DNA from: Cyclobacterium xiamenense
GTDB taxonomy: Bacteria > Bacteroidota > Bacteroidia > Cytophagales > Cyclobacteriaceae
Direction: 5' to 3'
Length of the DNA stretch: 42,793 nt
Assembly (NCBI RefSeq): GCF_009467825.1
Contig: NZ_WIOK01000039.1
Coordinates: forward strand, 1 to 42,793
Each line of letters begins with the position of its first letter. Position 1 is the stretch's first letter. Below the pieces are notes generated by a model. That model had not been told where the DNA came from. It did not search any database and saw only the letters and a list, made by a program, of their open reading frames with translations. Of the stretch, positions 42,694 to 42,793 are shown piece by piece. The translations under genes and the position numbers were made by a program.

Positions 42694-42793
42694 TAGTGTT
42701 AGCTCAACTCTGTCTGGCTTCCCTTCGGGGGGCTAGCCCCCCGAAGGGAAAATTCACTATTTTTTTAGGACTCTGTCTTCAGATCCAGTTCCA
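42690..42793. mobile_element. Probable boundary of an insertion in the TOTE gene
   Basis: The helicase frame stops making sense at about 42690 and ends in TAG three bases later. The following DNA begins AGGTAGTGTTAGCTCAACTC, contains a perfect 32-bp palindrome, and runs out of the window. This looks like the end of an insertion sequence, but I cannot name the family and the other end is outside the window. Confidence 0.4.
42719..42750. repeat. Perfect 32-bp palindrome
   Basis: TTCCCTTCGGGGGG (42719-42732) and its exact reverse complement (42737-42750) flank CTAG. All 32 bases are self-complementary. It may be a sub-terminal hairpin of an insertion sequence, blocking outside transcription. 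Confidence 0.85.

Noticed and set aside
1-42793. CRISPR arrays
   Set aside because: No regularly spaced repeats with unique spacers were seen; the direct repeats found are tandem 12-13-mers, octamers or a two-copy 166-bp block.

Overview
The window suggests a bacterium of the phylum Bacteroidota, probably a Cytophagales-like lineage. Reasons: promoters of the TTTG-N19/20-TAnnTTTG type, starts that mostly lack Shine-Dalgarno sequences except a strong one on rpsU, the gene order rplM-rpsI-rpsB-tsf, an rpsU-xerC-hpf cluster, a secreted GH92 mannosidase, a UVR-containing ClpC, and protein sequences typical of the phylum. No genus or species can be named from the sequence.

Layout. From 1 to 24.9 kb the window is ordinary chromosome: an RluA-type pseudouridine synthase, a Uma2-type protein, ribosomal proteins L13, S9 and S2, EF-Ts, a Nudix hydrolase, envelope glycan and lipid genes (flippase-like LPG-synthase-fold protein, two glycosyltransferases, a Tat-exported Gfo/Idh/MocA oxidoreductase), hpf-xerC-rpsU, galE, a GH92 glycosidase, a secreted propeller-like protein, clpC, a WbqC-family gene, a Sua5/YciO-family gene, and the overlapping trio mltG, thioesterase and yihY. 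Intergenic regions at 1.1-2.5 kb and 5.9-6.5 kb carry inverted and direct repeats.

At 24,829 lies an intact tRNA-Ser(UGA). Its last 22 bases plus one more are repeated exactly at 40,082-40,104, which marks a 15.2 kb integrated element. The tRNA's likely original terminator now lies beyond the distal repeat. The element has a tyrosine recombinase at its right end and a leftward core: integrase, a 281-aa unknown, a helix-turn-helix excisionase-like protein, a 156-aa unknown, a VRR-NUC-like nuclease, a 234-aa unknown, and a phage terminase small subunit. No large terminase, capsid or tail gene is present. Size, tRNA attachment and TerS-only packaging resemble a phage satellite (PICI-like island). 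Its cargo is a soluble receiver/histidine-kinase pair, a 1,627-aa single-chain Type ISP restriction-modification enzyme followed by a coupled 3-helix membrane protein and a 38-aa proline-rich protein, a decayed IS3 transposase, and a membrane-anchored protein.

Beyond the distal att repeat is a second conflict gene, a TOTE-type primase-helicase. Its helicase is cut off mid-domain just before a 32-bp perfect palindrome at the window end, probably by an insertion. The tRNA-Ser locus therefore looks like a defence hotspot. The best candidates for undescribed biology are the satellite-like element itself, its kinase/receiver pair, and the membrane protein plus proline-rich microprotein tied to the Type ISP enzyme.
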